Assembly: GCF_051027545.1 (NCBI RefSeq) | Contig: NZ_CP194902.1 | Span: forward strand, 4,340,001-4,404,000 | Reading direction: 5' to 3' | Source of the DNA: Methylocaldum sp002005105 | Lineage (GTDB): Bacteria; Pseudomonadota; Gammaproteobacteria; Methylococcales; Methylococcaceae | DNA: 64,000 nt | Shown here: positions 25,286 to 33,599 of the stretch, piece after piece | Numbering within the stretch: position 1 is the stretch's first letter | Layout: every line of letters starts with the position of its first letter | Program-made: the position numbers and the translations under genes | Notes under the pieces: model-generated | What the model was told of the DNA's origin: nothing | What the model saw: only the letters and a program-made list of their open reading frames with translations | Databases searched by the model: none

Positions 25286-25718
25286 ATCCAATACCTCCAG
25301 GAGTCGCCCGAACCATCTCGCGCATTTCTCCGACCGTCTCGACCATATGCGGGATTAAACCTGTCCCCGAAAAAACCAGCCGGTCCCATGCCGCGCGTAG
25401 CTGGAAGGGATAGACACCCAACACTTCCTTGGAAAAACGGACATGCAGAGGATGTTTATCCGGCAGTACGAAAACACGAATTGGCGTGCCATCAGGCCAA
25501 CTCGTCAATCGCATGAAGAAGATTTCGCGCAGGGTGTCAGCGGAGAGTGAATCAGCTCGCCCTTCCGCTGCATAAATTTTGGGGCTGGGCTCGCCTGCCA
25601 TGACGGGCTTGCCGGCACAGCCAAGGGCAACGATTACCGCAAGTGCAAGTGATAGGAGAAAGCTAACCCACCCGCACCCGATCAGTCGGTGCAAATTTCC
25701 GGTGGATTTAGACATCAT
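25272..25718 (-). CDS. Short periplasmic substrate-binding-like protein (PstS-type fold)
   Basis: 148 residues. A long N-terminal hydrophobic segment includes a cysteine in VALGCAG, a possible lipidation site. The C-terminal part reads ADSLSADTLREIFFMRLTSWPDGTPIRVFVLPD...FSKEVLGV...GGIGYVDK, the pattern of phosphate-binding-protein-like single domains annotated as PBP-like. It begins the minus-strand row binding protein - barrel - GGDEF/EAL - terpene synthase, overlapping the next gene. It is too short for a full two-lobed transport protein, so it may be a ligand sensor for the GGDEF/EAL protein. Ligand unknown. Confidence 0.7.
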   Translation of the reverse strand: MMSKSTGNLHRLIGCGWVSFLLSLALAVIVALGCAGKPVMAGEPSPKIYAAEGRADSLSADTLREIFFMRLTSWPDGTPIRVFVLPDKHPLHVRFSKEVLGVYPFQLRAAWDRLVFSGTGLIPHMVETVGEMREMVRATPGGIGYVDK

Positions 25719-25842
25719 CCTCAAGCAACACCTTTTCTTGTTCTTATTCTGAAGAGAGGACCGACAATGAATTGTCGGCTTAACTTTAGCAGAGGACTGT
25801 CATCCTGGTTTTCCGACATCCTCCTGCCGAAAATGCGATAAA

Positions 25843-25875
25843 CCGAAAAACGGCGGTTTTTCGGCTTATTTTTTC
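25843..25875. terminator. Hairpin with T-run upstream of the binding-protein operon
   Basis: Stem CCGAAAAAC/GTTTTTCGG with loop GGCG, followed on the plus strand by CTTATTTTTT. It looks like an intrinsic terminator for plus-strand transcription, but no plus-strand gene precedes it. It could instead block antisense reading. Confidence 0.45.
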
Positions 25876-25946
25876 GCTATGGGAATCGAGACACGCCGAT
25901 ACTGCAAAAAACCAACCCTGTCAGCTGGGCTAGGCTTTCCGTTTCG

Positions 25947-26115
25947 CTTTAAGGGAGCTCTGAACAAGTGGATTCCGTTCATGCCCTTCGACAGGCTCAG
26001 GAGAGCGTTCGACAAGCTCACCACGAACGGAATCAATACCTTACCGTTCGTCCTGAGCCCTTCGACTCGGCTCAGGACAGGCCTGTCGAAGGACTTAATC
26101 AGAGCTTCCTTAAGG
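25947..26115. repeat. Palindromic element with imperfect terminal inverted repeats, family 3
   Basis: Ends CTTTAAGGGAGCTCTGA (25947-25963) and TCAGAGCTTCCTTAAG (26099-26114). Inside are the widespread motifs CTTCGACAGGCTCAGG and its complement TCCTGAGCC...TCGAAGG, and an arm GATTCCGTTC/GAACGGAATC (about 25971-25980 and 26025-26034). No coding content. A fragment of the same motif is inside copy B of family 2 at 14731. Confidence 0.65.
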
Positions 26116-26672
26116 AAACTCCCGCGCATTTTTTCCGGCGGTTCCGGGCGAACTCGGTTATTCGGTCAACGAATAGTGACACCACATCCCCCCACGCCAA
26201 GCCGATACTACGACCAAAGACAGCGTTTTTACAACAAACGGACGACTTGATCCGCGACTACTACGAACTTTTCGATCTTTATCGAAGGCGCGGCGTTACG
26301 ATTCGCTCTGCCGACCTTCGGATACGTGTTCCTTCCAATCCGGCCCCATAAGCTTCCCGGATCAACCTGCTCACCATTTGCAAACAAGTAACATCGCGGT
26401 CCACGCACGAACGTTCGAAAGTAGCTTTTTTATCGGGATAGATGAGCAGTGTCAAACACGCAATATGGGTTCCGATAACTTCTTATGCACATAAGATGTT
26501 AATTGTTTTAAGATTTACCACTCGGACGGGACTCGACATCGTCGCAACATGCAATGTAGAGCGCCATTTCGATGGTGCTATTGAACATGTATCACCGCTT
26601 ATAGCGGGTGTTTTCAACCTAATGCGGCCGCGAGATAAGTGTAGGTGCTTGAAATGATGGATGACGTTTTGT
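26116..26672. promoter_or_regulatory. Region upstream of the hyf-like promoter
   Basis: About 560 bases. A frame ending at 26351 contains a charged, tyrosine-rich piece (DDLIRDYYELFDLYRRRG) that could be a gene fragment, but I cannot assign it. From 26400 the DNA becomes AT-rich and holds two short inverted repeats, CTTATG-CA-CATAAG (26481-26494) and ACAT-GCA-ATGT (26547-26557), placed where an RpoN activator could bind. These are candidates only. Confidence 0.35.
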
Positions 26673-26688
26673 TGGCAACGGAATTGCA
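26673..26688 (+). promoter_or_regulatory. Sigma-54-type -24/-12 promoter of the hyf-like operon
   Basis: TGGCAA-CGGAA-TTGCA, with the required 10 bases between GG and GC, ends 39 bases before the hyfB start. The Escherichia coli hyf and hyc operons are also RpoN-dependent. No activator gene of the FhlA/HyfR type is in the window. Confidence 0.65.
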
Positions 26689-26727
26689 TGCGGCTTTTCC
26701 CATGCGGTTTACAAATCCCCGTCCCCG

Positions 26728-28842
26728 ATGTCCCTATTTTTAGCCGGCATTTCGGTCCTGGCTGCGCTGCTGTCCGCCCTTGCAGCACTGGTCTCGGGGC
26801 CGAACGGCTTGTTATGGCACGGAATGCTGCGATGGGTCGGGCAAGCGACTTTCCGTCCGGCGCGGACTAACGAACGACTTACCCCGGGTCGCTTTTCCCG
26901 TCTGGCGCGGACAATGCCCTTCGTTCTGTTGGGAGCATCGGGCGGGTTCGCCGTAACAGCCGGCCTCATCGCGCTCCTCGGCGGCGCCACCCGCACCGTG
27001 ACGCTGCCCTTCGGTCTGCCCTGGCTGAACTGGCACTTGGCGCTGGACCCGCTAGCCGGTTTCTTCTTTTGCGTGCTCGGCATTCCTCTGATCGCCGCCA
27101 GCTTGTTCGGTCCCGGTTACGTTCGGGAATTCGAGCACGGCAAACACAAGCTTTCGGTCCTCGGTTTTTTCACCGGGCTGTTCGTTGCCGGCATGGAACT
27201 GGTACTGCTCGCCAACGACGCCTTCCTATTCATGATTGCCTGGGAATTGATGTCGGTCGCTAGTTATTTTCTGGTCGCCTACCAGCACGAGCACGCGGCC
27301 CATCGCCGCGCAGCCTTTCTCTACTTGCTGATGGCGGAAATCGGGGCGATCGCGATCATTCTGGCTTTCGGCGTCCTCGCGGGATTTTCCGGTGGATTGA
27401 CGTTCGAGGCTTTGCGCAGTGCGGCGCTGAACCCATTGTGGGCGAGCATCGCCTTCGCACTGGCGCTCGCAGGCTTCGGCATGAAGGCGGGGCTCGTCCC
27501 CCTGCATACGTGGCTGCCGGAAGCCCACCCGGCCGCGCCGTCTCACGTTTCCGCTTTGATGAGCGGGGTGATGCTGAAAATCGCGATCTACGGCTTCATC
27601 CGCTTCACCTTCGATTTACTGCCGTCTCTTTTGTGGCAATGGGGCGTGCTGGTCCTCCTGATCGGATCGGCGTCAGCCGTGCTCGGGATTCTTTATGCGT
27701 TGCAGCAGCAAAACCTGAAGCGGCTTCTCGCCTACTCGTCGGTGGAAAACGTCGGGATCATTTTCACCGCTTTGGGTCTTGCGCTGATTTTCCAAAGCAG
27801 CGGACAATCCCTATTGGGAACGCTGGGGCTGGTGGCGGCGTTACTGCATTCGCTCAACCACGCCTTGTTCAAGAGCCTTCTGTTTCTCGGCGCAGGCGCC
27901 ATCCTGCATCAAACCCATGAACAGAGCCTTGAGAACATGGGCGGTCTCATCCACCGCATGCCGAAACTGGCGGCCTTGTTTTTGATCGGCACGCTGAGCA
28001 TCTCCGCCCTGCCGCCTTTCAACGGCTTCGTTTCCGAATGGCTGATATTCCAAACGGCCTTGCAGGCCGGCAGCATCCAAAGCGGCATACTCCGCAGCCT
28101 GATTCCGACTGCCAGCGCGGTGTTGGCACTGACCTCCGCATTGGCGGCCACTTGTTTCGTCAAGGTGTATGGCGTGGCTTTCCTGGGGCTTCCCCGCTCC
28201 CGCCACATCGCTCGCGCCCGTGAGATCCGCCACCCCGGCATGCTGGCGGGGCCGGCTTTACTCGCCGCCTGCTGTGTGCTGTTCGGCGTTTTGCCGATGC
28301 CCCTCATCAACGCGCTAGGCGCTTTGACGCAATCCTTGACCGGATTTGTGCTGCCGAACATCTCGGCTCTCGGCTGGCTATGGCTGACGCCAGTGTCGCC
28401 GGAGGTGGCGGCGTATTCGCCGGCGCTAGTCCTCCTGGGCACCGTGGCGGTGGGCTGGCTATGCTATTACCTCCTTTACCGCCGCACCGGTCTTGAGCCG
28501 CGCCGGGCCGAACCCTGGGACTGCGGTTTCGGTGGATTGACTCCTCGTACCCAGTACACCTCAGGCTCATTCAGCATGCCGATACGCCGCATTTTCGAGC
28601 CGGTGTTCGATACCCGCGAGACGGTCGAAGAACAAACCGAAGGACCTGCGGGCACACGCGTGACGGGGCTTCGATATCAATTCCAGGTGTTGGATCGCGC
28701 CTGGGCGGTTCTGTACGAGCCGTCGGGACGGGCCGTCACCCGATTGGCCCGCTGGGTCGGGCGCGTGCAGACCGGCAATATCCGCACTTATCTCGGGTAC
28801 GCTTTTTTTACCCTGATCATTCTGCTGTGGGTGGTGAGCTGA
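26728..28842 (+). CDS. hyfB: HyfB-like membrane subunit (NuoL/antiporter family)
   Basis: 704 residues, highly hydrophobic throughout. It belongs to the proton-translocating antiporter-like family of hydrogenase-4 and complex I. Visible hallmarks: AWELMSVASYFLVAYQHE with the buried Glu, the LVPLHTWLPEAHPAAPSHVSALMSG block (about 254-278), YSSVENVGI, and a C-terminal CGFGGLTPRTQYTSGSFSMP typical of HyfB. It probably pumps protons or sodium in the inner membrane. It is the first gene after the -24/-12 promoter, and its stop codon overlaps the next start. The usual length is about 670. Confidence 0.9.
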   Translation: MSLFLAGISVLAALLSALAALVSGPNGLLWHGMLRWVGQATFRPARTNERLTPGRFSRLARTMPFVLLGASGGFAVTAGLIALLGGATRTVTLPFGLPWLNWHLALDPLAGFFFCVLGIPLIAASLFGPGYVREFEHGKHKLSVLGFFTGLFVAGMELVLLANDAFLFMIAWELMSVASYFLVAYQHEHAAHRRAAFLYLLMAEIGAIAIILAFGVLAGFSGGLTFEALRSAALNPLWASIAFALALAGFGMKAGLVPLHTWLPEAHPAAPSHVSALMSGVMLKIAIYGFIRFTFDLLPSLLWQWGVLVLLIGSASAVLGILYALQQQNLKRLLAYSSVENVGIIFTALGLALIFQSSGQSLLGTLGLVAALLHSLNHALFKSLLFLGAGAILHQTHEQSLENMGGLIHRMPKLAALFLIGTLSISALPPFNGFVSEWLIFQTALQAGSIQSGILRSLIPTASAVLALTSALAATCFVKVYGVAFLGLPRSRHIARAREIRHPGMLAGPALLAACCVLFGVLPMPLINALGALTQSLTGFVLPNISALGWLWLTPVSPEVAAYSPALVLLGTVAVGWLCYYLLYRRTGLEPRRAEPWDCGFGGLTPRTQYTSGSFSMPIRRIFEPVFDTRETVEEQTEGPAGTRVTGLRYQFQVLDRAWAVLYEPSGRAVTRLARWVGRVQTGNIRTYLGYAFFTLIILLWVVS

Positions 28843-29786
28843 TGGCCTGGTTGATGGCAATACTTCAGACTCTGCTTTTCATCGCCTTGGCGCCCTTGCT
28901 TTCCGGCTGGATCAAGCGGGTCAAGTGCCGGCTGCAAAACCGGAAGGCCCCTTCTCTGTTCCAGCCTTACCGGGATCTGCGGAAGCTCTACCGGAAGCAG
29001 CCCATCGTGCCGCATCCAGCCTCGTGGATCTTCCGTGCCGCCCCCTACATCGTCTTCGCATCCACCGTGCTGGCGGCGGCCACTGTCCCCCTGGCGGCGA
29101 TTCATTTGCCCACGGCGCGCATCGCCGATGTCATCGTGTTGGTGGGGTTTTTCGCCCTCGGCCGGATGTTCCTGGTGCTGGCCGGCATGGACGTCGGCAC
29201 CGCCTTCGGCGGCATGGGTTCGTCGCGCGAGATGACGATTTCCTCTCTGGCCGAGCCCGCCATGCTCATGGCGGTGTTCACCCTGGCCATGAGCGCGCAT
29301 ACCACCAATCTGTCCCAAGCCGTGAACTTCGTGCTCGACACCGGACTGGTGCTGCGCCCGTCCTTCGTGTTCGCCCTCGGGGGGTTGATGCTGGTGGCGA
29401 TCGCCGAGACGGGACGCATTCCCGTGGACAACCCTGCCACCCACCTGGAGCTGACCATGATCCACGAGGCCATGATCCTGGAATACAGCGGTCGCTGGCT
29501 AGCTCTGATCGAGTGGGCATCCCAGATCAAACTCATGCTCTATGGCGTTCTCATCGCCAACATCTTCTTTCCGTGGGGGATCGCCCAAACCTTCACTGTG
29601 AATGCGCTGGCATTAGGTCTCGGAGTAATTACCCTAAAGCTCGCCGTACTGGCGGTCATGCTGGCCGTTTCCGAGGTGCTGTTCGCCAAGATGCGTATTT
29701 TTCGGGTGCAGGAGTATTTGAGCTTCGCCTACCTTCTCAGCGTTCTCGGCATGCTCAGCCACATCATTCTGGAGGCGGCTCGCTAA
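28842..29786 (+). CDS. hyfC: HyfC-like membrane subunit (NuoH family)
   Basis: 314 residues, eight or so hydrophobic segments. The NuoH/HycD family motif GRIPVDNPATHLELTMIHEAM (about 191-211, given in part) carries the conserved acidic residues at the quinone-site or ion path. It links the peripheral arm to the antiporter-like subunits. The ATG at 28842 overlaps the TGA of hyfB, and its TAA overlaps the next ATG, so translation is coupled through the operon. Confidence 0.9.
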   Translation: MAWLMAILQTLLFIALAPLLSGWIKRVKCRLQNRKAPSLFQPYRDLRKLYRKQPIVPHPASWIFRAAPYIVFASTVLAAATVPLAAIHLPTARIADVIVLVGFFALGRMFLVLAGMDVGTAFGGMGSSREMTISSLAEPAMLMAVFTLAMSAHTTNLSQAVNFVLDTGLVLRPSFVFALGGLMLVAIAETGRIPVDNPATHLELTMIHEAMILEYSGRWLALIEWASQIKLMLYGVLIANIFFPWGIAQTFTVNALALGLGVITLKLAVLAVMLAVSEVLFAKMRIFRVQEYLSFAYLLSVLGMLSHIILEAAR

Positions 29787-30466
29787 TGGATTTCGCCGAA
29801 CTCAGCCTGTACAGCCAAGCAGTCCTGCTGCTCGCGGGACTCATCGCGCTGACCTCGTTCCTGATGCTCGGCCAGTCCCGATTGGTCAGACTGGTCCTGG
29901 TATTCGCCATCCAGGGCATCCTGCTTGCGGCAACCACGGCCATGGTCGCCGGCGTCCTGGATTTTCCCCATCTTTACATTTCGGCGGGTTTGAGCTTTCT
30001 GCTCAAAGGCATACTCATCCCTGTCATGCTGCACCGGATGATCTATCGCTTGGGACTGCACCGTGAACTCGACACGATCGAGCATCCGGCGAGGGTAATG
30101 ATGGGCGGGGCGTTCCTGGTGGTCTTCAGTTATTACGTGAGTCTTCCCGTCGTCGCCCATTCGCCCCTGGTGACGCTCAACGCCATTGCTGTGAGCCTGG
30201 CCGTCGTCCTCCTGGGCATGCTGCTGATGATCACCCGGCGGCAGGCGGTGGCTCATGTGGTCGGCTTCATGTCCATCGAGAACGGATTGTTCTTCGCGGC
30301 CGTGGTGTCCACCTACGGCATGCCGATGGTGGTGGAATTGGGGGTCGGGGCCGATGTCCTGGTCGCCGCGGTCGTTTTCGGCGTGTTCTTCTTCCAGATC
30401 CGCGAGAGTATCGACTCTCTCGACGTGGACCGGCTCAGCAAGCTAACCGAGGTAGATAAGCCATGA
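29786..30466 (+). CDS. hyfE: HyfE-like membrane subunit (NuoK-related)
   Basis: 226 residues with about seven hydrophobic helices. The stretch FMSIENGLFFAAVV (about 159-172), with the membrane glutamate, corresponds to the NuoK/MrpC-like motif. HyfE is the usual partner of HyfB and HyfF in hydrogenase-4-type complexes. The start codon shares a base with the hyfC stop, and the stop overlaps the hyfF start by four bases. There is no sign of damage. Confidence 0.88.
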   Translation: MDFAELSLYSQAVLLLAGLIALTSFLMLGQSRLVRLVLVFAIQGILLAATTAMVAGVLDFPHLYISAGLSFLLKGILIPVMLHRMIYRLGLHRELDTIEHPARVMMGGAFLVVFSYYVSLPVVAHSPLVTLNAIAVSLAVVLLGMLLMITRRQAVAHVVGFMSIENGLFFAAVVSTYGMPMVVELGVGADVLVAAVVFGVFFFQIRESIDSLDVDRLSKLTEVDKP

Positions 30467-31929
30467 TCGCGGCCTATCTCGTTCTGGTGATTCCTCTGGC
30501 TGGCATGGCGATTCTCGGACTTCTGGCAGACAGCCGGCGGGCGGGACGCATCAATGTGCACTGCAACGCCTGGGCCTTGGCGGCTTCGATCTGGCTCGCC
30601 ATCGACGTGCTGGTTCACGGCCCCCGACTGTCTTCGGGTCAGCTTCTCTACATCGACTCCTTCAACGTCTATCTGATCGTGCTTACCGCTTTCGTGGGGC
30701 TGACCACGTCCATCTTCTCCGGCCCCTACATGGCGCACGAACTGGAAACCGGGCGCGTCAACGTCAAGCGCCTGCGGCTGTACTATGCGATGTATCAGGG
30801 CTTCATGTTGGCCATGTACCTGGTGTTGACGACCAACAACATGGGCGTCCTCTGGGTGGCGATGGAAGGCGCGACCCTGGCCACGGTGCTGCTGGTCAGC
30901 CTGTACCGCACGCCCGAGTCGGTGGAAGCGGCCTGGAAGTATTTCATCCTGTGCGGCGTGGGGATTGCCCTCGCCCTGTTCGGCACGGTGCTGCTTTATT
31001 TCGCCGCCGAACAAAAACTGGGCATAGGCGGCAACGCGCTGCTATGGACGGTACTGCACGTGAACGCCGGCGCGCTCGAACCCAATATCATGAGACTGGC
31101 CTTCGTGTTCCTGCTGGTGGGTTACGGCACCAAAATCGGCCTCGTGCCCCTGCACAACTGGCTGCCGGATGCCCATTCCGAAGGCCCGACCCCGATGTCG
31201 GCCATCCTCTCGGGGCTATTGCTCAACGACGCCTTGTACGCGGTGGTGCGTTGCAAGATGCTGGTGGACGGCTCCCTCGGCACCCAGGTCGCCGGTTATC
31301 TGATGATGGGCTTCGGCCTCCTGTCCTTTCTGGTGGCGGCCCTGTTTCTGCACCGGCAGACCGACATCAAGCGCCTGTTCAGCTATTCCTCCATCGAGCA
31401 CATGGGACTCATGACCTTCGCCTTCGGCATCGGCAGCCCTTGGGCCACCTTCGCCGCCCTGTTCCACATGACCACCCATTCGCTGACCAAATCGGCGATC
31501 TTCGTCACCGTGGGACATGCCGCCCAGCTCGCCGGCACCCAGCGCATGGACCGGATTCGCGGCCTGATCCTGACCCAGCCCGCCATCGGCTGGGGGCTTC
31601 TTATCGGCACCGTGGCCATCGCCGGGTTTCCGCCCTTCGGCGTGTTCGCCAGCGAATTCCTGGTGCTCATCGCCACCATGCGCGATTACCCCTGGCTGAC
31701 GCCTTTGCTTCTGATCGGCATCGGCGTCGCCTTTGCCGGCCTGTTCCGGCATTTGCAACTCATGGTCTACGGGGACGTCCCGGAGGGCCAAAAGCCCATC
31801 CCGGCCAATTTGTTGCCGGTAATGATCCACCTGGCTCTGGTGCTCTGGCTCGGACTATCCATTCCGGGCTTCTTGGGCGATTGGTTCAGCCAGGCCACTC
31901 AACTCATTTCAGGAGCATCACCCCTTTGA
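30463..31929 (+). CDS. hyfF: HyfF-like membrane subunit (NuoN/NuoL antiporter family)
   Basis: 488 residues, hydrophobic. The proton-translocating core motifs are visible: LWVAMEGATLATVLLVS with the membrane Glu, GYGTKIGLVPLHNWLPDAHSEGPTPMSA (about 220-247, given in part), the lysine-containing FSYSSIEHMG and HMTTHSLTKSAIF. It is a second antiporter-like subunit of the same complex. No HyfD-like subunit and no ferredoxin-like HyfA/HyfH are encoded nearby. The stop overlaps the TTG start of the SulP gene. Confidence 0.9.
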   Translation: MIAAYLVLVIPLAGMAILGLLADSRRAGRINVHCNAWALAASIWLAIDVLVHGPRLSSGQLLYIDSFNVYLIVLTAFVGLTTSIFSGPYMAHELETGRVNVKRLRLYYAMYQGFMLAMYLVLTTNNMGVLWVAMEGATLATVLLVSLYRTPESVEAAWKYFILCGVGIALALFGTVLLYFAAEQKLGIGGNALLWTVLHVNAGALEPNIMRLAFVFLLVGYGTKIGLVPLHNWLPDAHSEGPTPMSAILSGLLLNDALYAVVRCKMLVDGSLGTQVAGYLMMGFGLLSFLVAALFLHRQTDIKRLFSYSSIEHMGLMTFAFGIGSPWATFAALFHMTTHSLTKSAIFVTVGHAAQLAGTQRMDRIRGLILTQPAIGWGLLIGTVAIAGFPPFGVFASEFLVLIATMRDYPWLTPLLLIGIGVAFAGLFRHLQLMVYGDVPEGQKPIPANLLPVMIHLALVLWLGLSIPGFLGDWFSQATQLISGASPL

Positions 31930-33599
31930 AACGGATTCCTCAGTCAATTCGAAGCAGTGTGACCGATCTCGCCGAGAACTGGCGCACCGATGCGGTCTCC
32001 GGCTTTCTGGTCTTCCTAATCGCCCTGCCTTTGTGCTTCGGCATCGCCATGGCTTCCGGATTTCCCCCGATGGCGGGTATCCTCAGCGCCGTTATCGGAG
32101 GCTTTGTCGTCTCCCGGATCGGCGGCGCCCGCCTGACGATCACGGGCCCTGCCGCCGGGCTGATCACCGTCTTGTTCACCGCGGTTCATACCCTGGGCGA
32201 AGGCGATCTCTTCGCCGGCTACCGCTACACCCTGGCCGCGATCGTCGTGGCGGGCATTCTGCAATTCCTGCTGGGCATTTTCAGGGCGGGACGGCTGGCG
32301 ACTTTCTTTCCGGCCGCCATTGCCCACGGTACGCTGGCCGCCATCGGCATCATGATTATCGCGAGGCAAATCCATATCCTGGTCGGCGCCGGACCCGCCG
32401 TCGAAACGCCCGTGCAGAGTCTGGCGCATATTCCCCAAAGCCTTCTTCATTACAATCCGGAAATCTTCCTGATCGGCGGCATCGGCCTTCTGATCATGTT
32501 TGCCTGGCCGCTGCTGGGAAACAAAGGTTTCGGCAGGGTTCCCGCGCCCATTCTGGTCGTTCTGAGCGGGTTCATACTGGGGCGGGCGTTCGATTTGAAC
32601 CAGGCTGAGCTTTATCTCCTTTCCGAGGGTCCCGAAAATGAAGCCTGGCACCGGCATGTCTTTGTGAATACTCCGCAATTTCTCGCCGATATTCCGGATA
32701 GCTTCTTGGACAGCCTAGTCTTCGCCGATTTTTCAAAAATCGGGACGCTCGCCTTTTGGAATGCCGTTTTGAGTCTCTGGCTGATCGGCAGTCTCGAAAC
32801 CTTGCTGGTCGCCTCCGCGGTGGATCGTCTCGATCCGGAGCACCGCCGCTCCGATCTCGATCGGGATCTTACCGCCATCGGCGTCGGCAACACGCTATCG
32901 GGATTGATCGGCGGCATGCCCATGATTGCCGAGATCGTCCGCAGCTCCGCCAACGTCGGTTACGGCGCGCGCAGCAGTTGGTCGAATTTCTTCCACGGCC
33001 TCTTTCTGCTGTTGTTCGTGGCCTTGTTCCCGCGTCTCATCCGCGATATTCCGCTGGCATCGCTCGCGGCTTTGCTGGTCTACGCCGGGTATCGACTCGC
33101 TTCGCCCAAGGCGTTCGCCAAGACGCTCGATATCGGCTTCGAACAGCTCGCGTTGTTCATCATTACCATCGTGGGCATTTTGACTACAGACCTCCTGATC
33201 GGGGTTGCCATCGGCATTGCGGCCAAGTTGCTGATACACCGCTGGCAAGGCGTGAAACTCGGGAATCTGTTCCAGCTCTCCTATCGGATCATGCGGGACA
33301 CGAACGGCTTCCGGATCAAGCTCAACGGTGCGGCCATCTTTTCCAATTTTCTGGCCCTGAAGGATGAGCTGGCCGAACTGCCGGCCGGCGAAACCATCGT
33401 TTTCGATCTGACCTACGCATCCCTGGTCGACCATACCGTCATGGAGTTCATCGAACACTTCCGTCACGACTATATTGCGGCAGGCGGCCGGTGCGAAGTT
33501 CATGGCCTGGAGCGATACGACGCCTATTCGGATCATCCGCTGGCGGCGCGCCGCCGCAAGCTATTCAACTGGAGAGCCGGCCGCGGTGAATCAGTCTAA
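31926..33599 (+). CDS. SulP/SLC26-family anion transporter with STAS domain
   Basis: 557 residues from a TTG start that overlaps the hyfF stop; AGGAG lies about 12 bases before it. The frame is open further upstream, but SulP homology begins here (NWRTDAVSGFLVFLIALPLCFGIAMASG). The SulP signature LTITGPAAGLITVLF is at about 69-83. The C-terminal 100 residues form a STAS domain (GAAIFSNF...VFDLTYASLVDHTVMEF). SulP proteins carry sulfate, bicarbonate or other anions. The gene is embedded in the hyf-like operon, overlapping hyfF by 4 and hyfG by 14 bases. Substrate unknown; bicarbonate is a reasonable guess. Confidence 0.9.
   Translation: MKRIPQSIRSSVTDLAENWRTDAVSGFLVFLIALPLCFGIAMASGFPPMAGILSAVIGGFVVSRIGGARLTITGPAAGLITVLFTAVHTLGEGDLFAGYRYTLAAIVVAGILQFLLGIFRAGRLATFFPAAIAHGTLAAIGIMIIARQIHILVGAGPAVETPVQSLAHIPQSLLHYNPEIFLIGGIGLLIMFAWPLLGNKGFGRVPAPILVVLSGFILGRAFDLNQAELYLLSEGPENEAWHRHVFVNTPQFLADIPDSFLDSLVFADFSKIGTLAFWNAVLSLWLIGSLETLLVASAVDRLDPEHRRSDLDRDLTAIGVGNTLSGLIGGMPMIAEIVRSSANVGYGARSSWSNFFHGLFLLLFVALFPRLIRDIPLASLAALLVYAGYRLASPKAFAKTLDIGFEQLALFIITIVGILTTDLLIGVAIGIAAKLLIHRWQGVKLGNLFQLSYRIMRDTNGFRIKLNGAAIFSNFLALKDELAELPAGETIVFDLTYASLVDHTVMEFIEHFRHDYIAAGGRCEVHGLERYDAYSDHPLAARRRKLFNWRAGRGESV

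Noticed and set aside
26565..26580. CATTTCG at 26565-26571 as a half-site resembling the FhlA target of E. coli
   Set aside because: Only one half is present; the inverted partner is missing, and such a 7-mer is expected by chance.
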